This document shows, piece after piece, positions 32,267-45,434 of a stretch of DNA of 64,000 bases (position 1 is the stretch's first letter; every line of letters starts with the position of its first letter). The notes beneath the pieces are model-generated. The model did no database searches, was not told the DNA's origin, and saw only the letters and a program-made list of their open reading frames with translations. The stretch comes from Crambe crambe (taxonomy: Eukaryota; Porifera; Demospongiae; Poecilosclerida; Crambeidae), in NCBI GenBank assembly GCA_963924555.1, contig OZ004589.1, positions 4,960,001 to 5,024,000 of the forward strand, written 5' to 3'. The translations under genes and the position numbers were made by a program.

Positions 32267-35200
32267 CTACGGGATCCATTTATTAATATTGAGTCTGACT
32301 ATAATAGGTTTTACATGTACCTCCTTAATACCAGCCAGGAAATAGTTTGAGAACTTCATCATCAAATCGGCAATAGACGAAGGATCATAAGTTATCATCT
32401 GAGGAATCTCATTAGCATAGAGCAAAGAAGGATACTGATCTTGAAACACAGTATTCACACCCCACTGGTCATCCAACAGCTTCTTCATACTCTGTAATCT
32501 GCTAGTCTTTTGGGAAAAGCCAGACACTTGATACGGGTCAAATTTTTTGTACCCAGAGAAATCTACAGTGATATCAAAAGGTGCATCCACTGGTTGCTTA
32601 CTGACGATATTGATAATGAGAGAGAGGGACCTGCACACATGGAGAAAGAAAGAGTAGCAGCTTATTAGCTATAATTAAGGTAAACCCTTAAATAATTATA
32701 CTTTATAGCTAATTATTCAGGTCACATTTTGGGATCCCTCTGTCACCTCCTTAGTGAACACTATGGTCCCAAAAGTGTCCAGATTAATTGTAGAGGTGAT
32801 CATCTCATTTACAGCTCTATAGCTGCCTTTGGAACCAGCAGAATATTATAAGGTTTTCAGATTTGTAGCAACTAGCTACAGGTCTTACTGTCCATCGTAA
32901 GTCCAGCAGTCAGTAGTGTATGAAGTAAGACCTTCTCTAAGAGGAACCTGAGGCAGTTCCACGTCGATATTGGATATTTTTACACTGCTTGCTATGATAG
33001 AAAATATAAGTTACAATCTCTATAATGGGAGATATATAGCTACATAATATATGTAGCTATATAACTTTTGACTGGTATGGAATAGGGTCTTATAAAAACC
33101 CAAATTTTGCAAGATGAATTGAGAAAGTTTAAAATCACAAAATTGCTCTAAGGCTGAGTGAAAATAGACTATACAGCTACATAGACCAGAGGGGTAAGGT
33201 ACTGCATATATCTCAGTTAAAATAAAAACAGCTAATAATCCATGATAGCATGTGCCCCTTAATAATATAAACCCACGTACCTGGGGAGAAATTTGGTATT
33301 CTAATTTGGTAAGATCGTTCCGATGGCTGTCCCTTAAATTTCCCCTTAGCGGAGCCAATGGTCAGAGTAAAGAGTCTACAGAGTGAAACATAACACGATA
33401 ACAATAATCATAGCATGTATAGGCTCTTTAACTACGTAGCTATGTATGATAACAAATTTTCATGCTACAGTGGAATCTCCGAATCATGCATAGAACGCAG
33501 CCTTTTGTCCTTAAAAGTAGCTATAGTAGTAAGAAGTTATCCCATTTTGTATAGAGTGTATACGACGGTATTCTTAGATTATCATTTGTTGAGAGGTTTT
33601 CCTCTTTTGGAGTGTCTGGATCCTTTATTTGTACAATTTTTATAACCTCATTCACATTATTTGAGTACGTACTGGCCTGGTTCCCAATAGATGAACAGAA
33701 CTGACACTCACCCTGCATTGAAGTCTAGTTTATAATTGAAAGTTGTGGTAGTGTATTGATCACTCAAGTACTCGGTGGAATGACCGTCATCTTCATAAAG
33801 ACTACCTTGTCCACTGAAATGAAAACAGTGAGAGGGAGGAAGGGGGAAAATATTGAAATTCAAAATTTTTGTTGTTATGAATACAAGCAAAGATTGCATC
33901 CTATGTTGGACAGTGACAGTCTGGGGAAGTCAGTGTTAATTAAATCATGCAGGATAGGCATGTTACCTATGAGTGTCTCGCTATGACACACTTTGCATCA
34001 TCAACAAGTAAATGCCACTTCCCCTATTTTCCATGGCAACAGTGTACATAAGCAGATATCACTTGAATGGGTGCATTAACTTCCCCTATAAGTCACACTA
34101 AAGTTACAACTTCCAAATCTCCACAGCAAAAAAAAAAGAAGTGTTAACAACTTATTTAATAACATGGACTTACATGCTCATGTTTCCAGTGAATATCATT
34201 AGCTGTAAGCTATCAGGAATATTCTGTGTTGTTCCAAGTGATGCTAAAAGACACACATAAAAAATGTAATTATTGACATGCAGATCGACATTTTTTGTGT
34301 CCTGTGCTTATGTGGATTGCACAGTCTACAAAAATTAATCATGGCAAAGTCACGAATCCTATAACTGTATCATTTTAGTAGCTATGTATAGTGCCAATAA
34401 ATACAGTCAATTAGGTTTCCCTACATGGACTGTTAATTACCATAGTCATCTCCCCTCAAAGGTATGATCGAACCACACTTGATGAAAATAGGAATCTCAG
34501 AGAGAGTAAATGTTATATTAACAAGAGTTCTCTCTCCCTGCACTATTTCTCCACTAGTCCATGACACAAAACATCCCTGAAGAGAACAGGAAGAAGAAGT
34601 AAAGGAATGTATTCAATACCGAAAAATCACTACGTATGCCTAAAGAATTAATCTATGAGAATATCACATGCAACAATAGTGACTGCCAGTAAATTAAAAT
34701 CACCCTATGTAGCAACCTAAATTCTGAACCATGCACACCAACTCAGGAGGACTCAAGCCAGCAAGCCAAACCAGTCACTAGGGCTGTAAAACAGCTATTC
34801 TATTGCTGCATAAGATATTTTATCACCAGAGCCTGGTGTGCACTGTTTAGAATCTTTTGATAGTACATTGCCTATTTCCCGTACCTCTGGGATCCAGATA
34901 TCCTTAGTCACCAGCATAGTGACATTATCCATTGCTTGTGTGACTGGTGCAACCATAATACTATCTCCCAAGAAATACTAATTCATAAGAACCAAAATAA
35001 ATACACGAATATCTCTTGTACTATAATTATAGCTAGCAGCTGTGAGCACAATGTGTAGAATCAGATATGCTACATAGCTTCGATGAGTTTGTTCCAAACT
35101 TCTGTCATGCGTTCTATAAGGCTAGACTATCTCTACACCAAATTTCCAGACAGTATATATCTAGTCATGAGTTATGGTGAGCCTATTGTTTCAAAAATGA

Positions 35201-38200
35201 ATGTATCAAAATAGCTATTTCATTTCTACTCGGTGGGATTAGCAAATTTCCTTGCTTTTGTATTTACTATGAAATCCACAAATTACACTACTCATCCACT
35301 TGTGTAGATTATGCATACAATGAGTCAGACCTGGTTAGAGTAAAGATAGGCAGAGGAAGCCTCTGGAAATTTGTAATACAGTGGTCTTAAGATTCCCAAT
35401 CCTATAAAAATATGATCATAATCATTATATGCAGTTATAACACAATGCATTAATGAATCACCTTCATCATGAGCATACTTGGCATTGCTGTATGTATAAG
35501 GCACTAGGGAAGACCTCAGCAGAATTGCTTCTCTCATGATTCTGTAGTTTTCCTACAATATTAGTTAGCTATGTAAAATTAATGTACTCGCTATAGAAAT
35601 GCAAATCATTGTGGGGCAAATGATAGCTGTAAATGATGTATTAATTATTCACTAGTACAAGCTATCAATGGCTATAAGACTAACAGTTTAGCAATTCCTT
35701 TATCCATTATTCACTAGTACAGGTTCCAATGGCTGCAAGATTAACAGTGATAGCTCTTAATTTCTTATCTAATAATCACTAGTACTAGGGTATGTTCGTG
35801 TAACATATTCAATCGGCGAGCGAAGCAGTTGGTGAAAGTCATTTGTACTTTGACTTATTGGACTAAGCCTAAGATATTGCAGTGGTTGTGGCAGCTGCAT
35901 ACACAGGAGGCTGTATAATGCTTACCACAATCACTTAGAAAGCCATGCGCCTACAATCCACTTAGTGCCTCTATGACAAAATACTGTAGAAAGCAATAAG
36001 CCCTAGCTATTTGTTCTAAGTACAATGGGCACGTTTCATTTGTGGGGTCAAAGGTCAAACGAACGTGCGCATGCGTATTATTAACTATGCCCGCTAGCTA
36101 TTGACGTACGTATACATATATATATATATATATCTCGAGCTCCCGTTGACATGACCAGAGAGTGGCTCGCTTCGCTCGCCAATAAGCTATACCAATGACT
36201 ATATATAACAGTTTAGCAATTCAAAGCAAATGATAGCTGTATATGATGTATGATTCACTAATACAAGCTACCAATGGCTGTCTGACTAACAGTACTTAAG
36301 TAATTCCTTTATCTAATTCACTAGTACAGGGCTGCAACAACAGTTCCTTGTGTAATTCGTTAGTGTGACTCACTAGCTGCTACATAATACAGTAGCTACT
36401 TATACGACAGTATAAACTTACAGGGGGGAAAACCCATATCCTTCTGTCATTATTGGCATTCTTAGTGCAGTGTGTTCGGAAGATAGGGGATAAGGCGCCC
36501 CACTGCACCCAGCGAGTGTACAGTTCTGGGGAGGGTTGGACCAAGTGACCTCCTATATCATGACTCCAGTAACTAAAGCCAACATTAGTAGCAGTGGTGG
36601 TAAAGTGAACTTGAAAGTTCAATGAATCCCACGTCTACAAAAGAGGGTGATATTCCATGATGAATATACAATCAAGTACCAATACACAGCTAATCACATG
36701 TAGATTATCATTTTAATTATTGAAGGTGACAAGACAAAGGGAGCTAGGGTAAGCATCTACATAGCTAATTATGTGTCAATGCACAATTATTATTAAGTAT
36801 AACTCACTGGGTATACATCTCCTGAAAATCCAGTCTGGTAGCGATGGTTTCCAAGACCACCCCAGCGATGGAGAAGGAAAGGACGAACCTACGTATAATG
36901 ATATTGGAGATTGCAGAATAGTTTCTAAAAGCTCCCTATGATAATATTATCAGGATGCTCCTTAACTTAACTTCATTACATGATGCTAAACCTGTAATTC
37001 TTGTTGTGCAAGTCACTGGTTTTATTGTCATCCTGTGGTTATAGCTATTGTTCATCCTGTTGAGCAATGATCAAGCTAGACTCTCAAGCATCTGGAGAGG
37101 CAGACAGCCTCACTACAAACCTACCTATGTATGTGATGAAACATCAACTACAAGCTTAACTTTCTCTACTTCATGCATTAAAATTTGCTCTGCTATCATC
37201 TGTAATTCCCTAACTGTGTTATTCCAGTGTTCGGGGTCTGTGAAGAAGACATAGTTAAGGAGAATAGTGGGATTGGCTAGAGGTATCTTAACAAATCCTT
37301 CTCCTTGCTGCCAATCCAGCCACCAAAAATCGATCCCTTCGTTTTCTCTGCTCCTCAACACTATGTCCAGCCAGTTGGTTACAAACTAGAACATCATCAC
37401 AAAGTCCATTATAATAATAATACCATAATATGAATTAAATATTTGGTGAAGTTAGTATGAACCATAAAATTCTCTGTACTGATTGTACCACTCAGATAAC
37501 AAGTATATTGGTACCAAATTGAAGCATATAATTATGAATGGTGTCAAGATCTAATTTGGTTCCAAAATTATGACTTCAACATTTGCCAAATCCAATCACA
37601 TTTATTCCATGACAAATTCCCAGTATAGTTCAATCTTATCACTGAAGTTACGTAGTTTAGATTCTCACCTTTTTATCAGAGAGTACGAAAGGAACATATT
37701 TCTTGCTCTGCATCAGATAGAGATAAACATGCATTAAAGTGGCTAAGTATAATCTAACCACTCACAGTTGGATCAATTCCCATTACCCGTGCCATTTCAG
37801 TGTACTTGTCTTCCCATGGCTGAATACCTAACACATATAAATATAAAACAAACAAATAAACAAACAAAAAATAAATAAAGGGAGGGACACCAGAGAAGAT
37901 TGAAGGTATCCCTCTTTCATCTGAGCAAGTTAGCTATCAAAAACCGCATAGCAATGCCCCTCCCCCCAATTTAGGTGATATGATGGCATTTGCTTGTATT
38001 TGCCTCGATCCTTCTTCCTTCCTTACACCTATTGAGAACTCATCTCTATTATTTTTCACCTAGAAGGTGTGTCCGCATGCTTCTCCTCTACTGTCATCCT
38101 CATATAAATCATATACGTATGAATCTGCTTACATCATAAATCTCCTCCTTTGTAGTAAATCAAATCACTAATATGTACCTGATGCAGGATGTAGGTTAAG

Positions 38201-41200
38201 AGTGTTCTTCAAACCTTTGAACTTGCACCTGTGAAGCCACATGACAGACAGACAGGGCACAAAGAGGAATGTCTAGTTTTAGGGGGATTATTAGAGAGAT
38301 GAGATTGTCTTACCAGTCAAGGAATTTCTTAGGGTTAGGGAAAAGGTGATCATCCCAAGTGAACCCGGTCCATCCGATACTTTGTCCAGCCTGATAGAGG
38401 AGAGAAAATAAATGTTAATTATGTGGAGAGGTACTTCAAATTGTAGCAAAATCAATCTCTGAGCACCTTAGAGTGTACCTAAAGTGTACCTGCTAAGCCA
38501 GCATGATTTATGGTCTTCATTTTATGAACCATCCCAGTTACTGGGAAGAATGATTTAAGATCACTGAGTATAAACATAATTATCTACACCATCAGTGGAC
38601 ACCATCCAATTGTGGGTGCCAGAGTGAAATAAGGTAATTCAAGTAAGGTAAGAAATGACAGAATTAAACATAGACACTACAATGCAGCCTGTCTCCATGT
38701 TATGGACACCACGCATCCAAGTTGGGAGACAGTATGAAAACATTCAAGAGAATATGAGGTAAGAGACCACAGAAAATTAATGACGCAGCCTGGGTGTCAG
38801 AGGTAAATAAGGTAATTCAAGTATGAGGTGATTAAGAAATGACATAGACACTACAATGCAGTCTGTCTCCAAGTTATGGATACCATGCATCCAGTTTTTG
38901 GGAGACAGTATGAAGATTAATGAAAATATAAGGAAGAGACAACAGAAAATTAGTGACACAGAATGTAGGGTATGCTGTCTTGTTCAACACTAAATTAGCA
39001 CGAATAACTTATACAAAAATGATTAATTATTACCACTAGAAAATTTTTTGAGTGCCATAATTGCAATGGTGGAGCTATAGTCCAATCATATAGCTCTGTA
39101 GCAAGATATGCAGTGCTATGAAACACTCAACATTTCTTGAAATGTCATGGAGTTGGAATCAGAGGCCAAAATAATATGTATACCCTGTAGAGTGGTGCTA
39201 CGTATGTACGATTCCTTAAGGACCCTTTCTATATTATTGTACATGTGCATGTGTCAGGATTTTTTTGTACCAACGTCAGTACTGTGAGCTGTACTGGTTT
39301 TGAAAGCTTTACTATCACATTCGGAGCTGAGTGCCTTTTTTTGCTGATTTCTCCAGTGGCATCAAATTTGGAGACAATTTTCTGGACAGTAGAGGTGTCT
39401 ACACACAAATTTGCTGCTATTTTTCAAGCTTCAACCCCTGTACCTTGTGTAAATTTTCATGATATGCCGACTTCCTGTAAGGTTCATAAGAGCCATTACA
39501 GAGCAAAATTTGTATCTATGGGTTTTCTGTGCATGTGCACACGCATGTTGGTTTACGAATTGATGACTCATTTTTTGCAAGATTGAGTAAAACCACTGTA
39601 CCACTCTCTCTATGTAGGGATGACGTGGATGGCTGCGCATGCCGTGCATACAAAAGTGAAATTCTAGTTCCCTCACTTAGACTTAACAAAAGCTACTGTG
39701 AATGATTATCCAGCCTACTAGAGCCTACTACAATGTGCAGACCAAGTTTCAGGACCAGGGAGCTTACCGTTTCAGAAATACGGCAAGCAGGTAAGTCGCT
39801 GGATTCTTCTTCTTCTTTTAGACAACCATATCTCTTGAATCACTCAAGCTAAATCTTTTGTACTCATTAATCCTCGAAACTGGAAAGAGTCGATGCAAAA
39901 CGAAGCACAGTACTAGACAAGCCATTTTTGATAATATGCGAAATTATAATAAAATTATATATTACTCAGCTAGCTAACTATTATAGCTCTAGCTCGTGCT
40001 AGATCATAGACTACTCTATCAACTCGGGGATTTTCCAATACATCTACAATTAGACTCTATTTCAGATTAATCTGCTCCAAGTATAGTTCAACACTTCAAG
40101 CCTTGACTCGCTAATAAATAATCATTGGGCTGCAGCTATTGGAGAACTATACATCTCTGTCCCTGCATACACATACAAGAATGAACTCTTGCATTATGCA
40201 TACGTACATACATAAAAAAAAGACCAGAAACAAGTAAGGGAAAAACATTTCCGAAAAAATGTAGGGATGACCATTGCTCGAAAAAGAGAGTAGGGATGAA
40301 GGATGAAGGGATCAATCTTTGTTTTGCATATCCAGCCAACAATCCCTATATATACGTTGGGTAGCTTCAGATTATAGTGCAGTAATGTACGTATATGTAG
40401 GGATTGTTGGAGAACAAAGATCGATCCTATTTCCACCTTCATCCCTACCCTTGTTTCCTTACTTTTTCGAGCAATGGTCATCCCTACATTTTTTTCATTT
40501 CATGGAAATGTTTCTTCCCTTATATAATCAGTAGTCAGATATTTGAAGTTAATTCACAATTCTAGGTTCCCCAGGAAGTCAAGGGCAGAAAGGACCACCC
40601 GGAAGCCAAGGATTCACAGGACCAAGAGGGGATCAGGGACAAAAAGGGGACCGTGGAGATACTGGTGCTAGGGGACAGCAAGGACTGACGGGACAGAGAG
40701 GAGAACGGGGATCTCAAGGACCTGCTGGACCACCAGGACAGAAGGGAGCCACTGGATCAAGAGGTACATGACGTATGTATGTACATCACAAAATCTATAA
40801 TACCACAGTTAGCCTTTGCTTTGTTACCCTTCAACAAAAGTTGATCATTATTGGTACCAAATTGAAGCATAATAGTGGATCTCAGAATGGCTAAAGAGAT
40901 TTTTCTTTTGAGAATTATAGGCTTTCATGGTCTTAATTAAAACTATTAACATTATTATATCTGATTGAATGGTTCAAACGTTTTGTCATGTGTTCTATCT
41001 ACCAATTTCAGTTCCAAAATTGTGAGATGGAAAATTAGAATGTGCTTATTGTACCTACGTACTTAGGACTGTCACAAATGTAGCTATTTTATGATGAATA
41101 GGTGCAAATGGAAGTCCGGGAGGCACAGGACCCGTAGGATCTCAAGGAGTAGCAGGTCCCCCTGGACCAGTCGGACAGAAAGGATCACAAGGAGAACGAG

Positions 41201-44200
41201 GTTTCAATAGGAACGCTGGTTCCAATGGAACTCCGGGTAGACCCTTTACCCATTAATAATGATTTCCTGTGTACATTATGTCATTCATTACTTATCAAAA
41301 TTATGACTTTATTCTAACTGACCCTCAGTGTACATTTGTGTGAGAAGGTTACAAAGATAAGCGTATCCACCACTATCATAAGCCTATCACTCACTTGATC
41401 TTTCACCCCGGCCGCTGATTGGCTGTAGAAGGTGATGTGCCAGTCCATGTCAGTCACAAGAACATCAAGAGGAATCCTTCTCTCTTCATACTCTCTGACT
41501 ATTTCCTACACAAGAATAAAAAGTTTCACATTGCTGCTAATATGGGCAGTATGATAACCCTACTTAATTGCAATTTCCTACTTATTTCATATTGTGCTTT
41601 GAATGGTGAAACCTGCTTACTGTGACCTGACCACCTATGGGCCAAGAGCAAGTAGCCTTGATAAAGAGGTTATCTCTTTGGGGAGGTTGAAATAGCTGGA
41701 ACAGGTACAGTTGGGGACATGGTTAGAGTGGTCTCTTTGGGGAGGCTAAAATAGAATGGGAGTGAGGTCTTGAGCTATATATGTACATACGTGTCACTGC
41801 TTTATTGTTCATGTACGTACCATTTCCCCCATGTCGTCATAGGCCCAGTAACGTGAGTAGAAAATACCAAACGCATAGCGAGGTGGAATGGGGATTTTCC
41901 CTGATACCTATACATAAATCACATTATGACAAAGTTACATACATACATACGTACTTACCATTGTGAATTCCTTCAAGGCCAGCTTGTAATCTTTAAAAAA
42001 AGGTAGAAATTATAACTTAGTTGCACAATTTAGGGAATGGTCTAGTGATGTAGATATTTCATCAGAAGGAAAAAAAAAAAAAAAAAACTCTACTTATAAA
42101 TTATTGTGGTCCAGGGCCAAATTTTAATTTCTTCCTGCAAGTAGTTTCATAACCATAAGAGATAGGTGTGGCCAGTTTTTCCAAACATGTGAGCATATAA
42201 TTTTAGAGACATTACGTACTTACTATGTCCATGACCAAAGAAATAAAGATCTCTGTAACTAGACACACTGTAGAAACACTTTTGAGACAAGTTTGCAGCT
42301 CCACTGTCATAACAACACCCCTATAATTAATAATTACGTATATTATTGTTAAAATGAAAGTGGGCACTATTTAAAAACAAAAATAATAAACTCTTAATGA
42401 AGGGGAGACTTACAGATCCCACACAATCAAATTCACTGATGCCCATAGATCCACACAGTTGTCTCTACAAGATAAATCAAAAGACAATCATCAAGAAAAG
42501 GTAAAGGGTCAAGGTGTTCAATATAAACATGCATAATGATTAAATATATTATGTGGATTGAAGCACTGTTAATATAGTTGGGCCGTTCAAGATAAAAGCC
42601 TGTGTCCCTATATTGACAGCACTGCCAATCAAGTCTTGTCAAATTAGTATTGATAGTGAGTTCAGTTTGATGGAAAATTGAATGGCCATTGGGGCAAACT
42701 TTTCTACCTATCACACAGATCCCTTCATGTGTCCTACATGTGTCCTACATGTGTCCTACATGTATCCAGCATGTGGCCTACATGTATCCTGCATGTATCC
42801 TACATGTATCTTGGATGTGTCCTACATATGTGCGTAAAGTTTAAGATATCTCACATCATCGAGTGAAACAGAATTGCAATCAGCTGCAGAAGCAGGAGGG
42901 AACGTTGTATTAAGCACCCACGGCCAGTCCGAGTTATCGAAGCGAGGACGGTTAGTATCATCAACAACAACATACCCATTCCTTGACACTAAACTACGTA
43001 GGAAGAAAAAAAAAACATTGACATTACTTAATGGAATTTCACTATCTTTTATAGTTCATGTAGTTACTGAAAATAAACAGCATTCAGGGTGCTCATATCG
43101 AATGTCCACTGTAATGCTGATATGATCATCTCTCTAGAGGTATATGATTCCACTGTATTTGCTATCACACAATTTTTTTTGAGTGTTCAAAAGTGCCCTA
43201 CGTATAGACTTGGAGCATTCATATGAAATAATGAATCATGATTTCTACTAATCTGAGTAGTTTGGGACCAAAGCTCATTTGGATTGGTGAAAGACTCAGA
43301 TTAGTAAATGATACAGTTTGAATGGAGTATGTGCTTTCTAGTTTCCATTTATGGGTCTACTGTGTATTGGTTTTTGATAGGTTGGAAAATAACCTTGACC
43401 AGTGATAATAAACTAGGTAGAACACAAATTTATGGATGGAGAGGTCTAAATAACATACACCTTAGTATACTTTAGTATACCAGAACACACACCCTTAGTA
43501 TACTAGAACACACGCCTTAGTTTACTAGAATACATACATTAGTATACAAAACACACACCTTAAACACATACCTTGTATACAAATTTCTATGCTATCAAAG
43601 GGTGTGCAGCTGCTTGGGTATAACATATGAGATACAGAGGTTTTCTGGTTGGTTGACACAAATTTGCCGACAGTACAGAATTAAATTCGTGCTCGCTAAA
43701 ATTAAGACCATTGCATTTGTATGACAGTATATTTTGCTCGCTTGAATTTATCTTGCACATGCGCAAATTCTACTGGTCAACCAACCTGAAAACCTTTGTA
43801 CACAGTCAATTCTAACTGACAGAGAGTGTAGGAATCTACTTACTCACCCCAGCTGACAATGTAAATCATTTCTTGCTTGCTTGTAACAGTCCAGATCCAC
43901 AGCTCCTGACTGACCATCTAGAGTCTAAAATTATACCATATCAAACCATAGTCATATTTACATATTATTGTTGTTATTGTTTTTGTGTTGCTGTTGTTGA
44001 GCTATTGTTGTCATTATTAAAGTGAGTGGGGGTGTATGTGGAAGGGAAGTACATTACCTAGACAACTTTAGGGTGCAAGCTTCACTAACACTAAGCTTGT
44101 ATGTATAATAATTATGCTAGCCAGAAATAGAATTTATCAATCCCAAAATGTAGTGATCCTACACATCTGAGCATGCTCTGTATAATGCTATTCAGCAAAA

Positions 44201-45226
44201 AATTGGTAGACTGGCATACACAAACTCAATTGCTATAGCAACAGAATAGACTAAAACTTATATAATTTTTTTTCGTTAAATATTTTTTCGGTCATAAATA
44301 AGCTGTAATTATTAACATGAAAATTACAAACACAAGGAAAAAAATTTTTTTAAGGACTCTATAATTATCATGACATTGTATCTACATACATAATTATAAG
44401 AGAGCGTGATAGCACTCTTTATGTAGAGATGACCTATGACCCCTCCTATGACTAATACAAAAATCTTCATCCACTAAACCCTCATGATTAATTAAATTAA
44501 ATTCCTTTGAATTACTTATACCATAATACCACAAATAGATGTTTTTTCAGTATGCCTTGATACCTTCTGATAATAATAAGGTTTCATAGGAAAGTTATCA
44601 AGGCTTAAAGCATTGGTATGATCTCCTTGACAGAGAATTGACCTAATTGATGTTCTATGTCTTGGGTGAACACTAAGAATTATACCCGGATGGTCCCCAT
44701 GAGATTTCCATTGAGAGAGTTCAGTTTTGCAGGAATAGGTGACCAAGTGGCAGTTTGTCCAGCAACAGTGACACTCACTCTCAAGTTATCATGTTTAAAG
44801 GTATAGTTTGAAGGCAAGTATCGAATCTAAATAATATATAATAATTAAAATAATACATGCTGGAATAGCTGTTTTGATACCATAGCCTATTAGCTGAAAC
44901 TATATTGCAATGATAATCTAGTCAGTTCTAACAATAATTTTAAAAAAGGGAAAATCGCTCACAGTGACGGCTGAAGTAGCAATGACTTCCCAATCCCCAT
45001 CTTTTGTGTGTGTGAACTTGATAGCTGGAAGGTTCCTATTCAAAAAGGCAAAGGTAGCAGCATCATTACTTCCTCCCCACTCCATCCGGATGAGGTGATC
45101 AGTGAGGAGACTGAATCTAGCCTTGCTTATAGTCACCACAGAGTCAGGATTTGGTTTCGGATTGTAAGCATCTTGGGATGAAGTTAGCCCTCCCAATGCA
45201 AGTAACAATAATAGATAATAGCTCAT
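32267..45226 (-). CDS. Secreted trefoil-domain glycoside hydrolase family 31 (alpha-glucosidase type)
   Basis: About 26 exons run from ATG 45226 to a stop at 32267. Exon 1 (44963-45226) opens with a signal peptide (MSYYLLLLLALGGLTSS) and the GH31 N-terminal beta domain. Near 42220-42470 two exons encode a P-type trefoil module (RQLCGSMGISEFDCVGS, then GCCYDSG and KCFYS). The barrel follows: KIPIPPRYAFGIFYSRYWAY (about 41830-41905), LDVLVTDMDWH, GWTGFTWDDHLFPNP, then FWWLDWQQGEG (37300s), whose Asp sits where GH31 enzymes have the nucleophile. Next come RPFLLHRWGGLGNHRYQTGF, GFSYWSHDIGGH, WVQWGALSPIFRTH, SLVPYTYSNAKYAHDEG and FLGDSIMVAPV. The C-terminal beta domains include GQGSLYEDDGH. Maltase-glucoamylase pairs trefoil with GH31, but the WLDWQQG and YWSHDIGG motifs belong to another GH31 branch, so the substrate is uncertain. 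The 3 kb intron after LVTDMDWH holds reverse-strand collagen exons and tandem repeats. Confidence 0.88.
35811..36186. mobile_element. Small terminal-inverted-repeat insertion nested in an older repeat
   Basis: AATCGGCGAGCGAAGC at the left and GCTTCGCTCGCCAAT at the right are inverted copies about 370 bases apart. The flanks (35620-35790 and 36200-36370) resemble each other, with AATGATAGCTGTA...GATGTA, CAATGGCTG and TTCACTAGTACAGG in both. So this piece probably inserted into, or between, an older duplicated repeat. It lies in a GH31 intron and also holds CGTGCGCATGCGTA and an AT microsatellite. Confidence 0.55.
38613..38966. repeat. Two-copy tandem repeat, unit about 178 bases
   Basis: GGTGCCAGAGTGAAATAAGG near 38616 recurs as GGTGTCAGAGGTAAATAAGG near 38793. 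The following words (GACACTACAATGCAG, CTGTCTCCA, GGGAGACAGTATGAA, ACAGAAAATTA) appear in both units in the same order. The repeat lies in a GH31 intron. Confidence 0.8.
40566..41236 (+). pseudogene. Orphan collagen-triplet exons inside a GH31 intron (opposite strand)
   Basis: Two intact exon-like blocks, 40566-40763 (198 bases) and 41102-41236 (135 bases), have AG before and GT after and phase-1 ends. They encode Gly-X-Y triplets (GQKGPPGSQGFTGPRG; VAGPPGPVGQKGSQGERG). The second block has an interruption (FNRNAGSNGT). Both lengths are multiples of nine or three, as in collagen exons. I find no signal peptide, membrane span or C-terminal domain around them on the plus strand. They are either a nested gene with distant ends that I missed or a fragment of a collagen gene copied into the intron. 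The collagen gene at 30343-31497 runs the other way. Confidence 0.6.
42720..42830. repeat. Minisatellite, unit TCCTACATGTG
   Basis: About nine variable copies of an 11-base unit (TCCTACATGTG/TATCCTGCATG) lie in a GH31 intron. Confidence 0.85.
43440..43590. repeat. Irregular tandem repeat CTTAGTATAC-AGAACACAC
   Basis: Several degenerate copies of TTAGTATACTAGAACACAC lie in a GH31 intron. Related GTATAC-rich sequence is seen again near 63830-63930. Confidence 0.6.
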
Positions 45227-45350
45227 CTTCTACACTAACTTTAGCCGACCCTTTACCACATAGGAAATATGGTAAATGATCGCCTACACCATTTACCGCG
45301 TATACCCCGGCCGGCCGGGCGTATAGCTAGCCACGCCCATTTGAGATATA

Positions 45351-45364
45351 GTTACCATGACGAC
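45351..45364 (+). promoter_or_regulatory. X-box-like (RFX) site upstream of CFAP276
   Basis: GTTACCATGACGAC is close to the RFX X-box (GTNRCC-N2-RGYAAC, with RGYAAC seen as GACGAC). It lies about 70 bases before the CFAP276 ATG, in the 208-base gap shared with the divergent GH31 gene. The ciliary nature of the target supports it. Confidence 0.5.
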
Positions 45365-45434
45365 TAAGCTTTGATGCTGGTGCCTAAACTAACCTGCCCC
45401 TCCTAATAGCTACATAGCAAACTTCAAGTGAATT

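Noticed and set aside
36115-36132. AT microsatellite as a TATA-like core promoter
   Set aside because: It is a simple repeat inside an intron with no gene start nearby.
39240-39790. Possible DNA transposon remnant, with CACTCTCTCTATGTAGGGATGAC-like words also near 44400 and 50812
   Set aside because: The shared words are short, terminal repeats could not be paired and no transposase frame was convincing, so I did not list it as an element.
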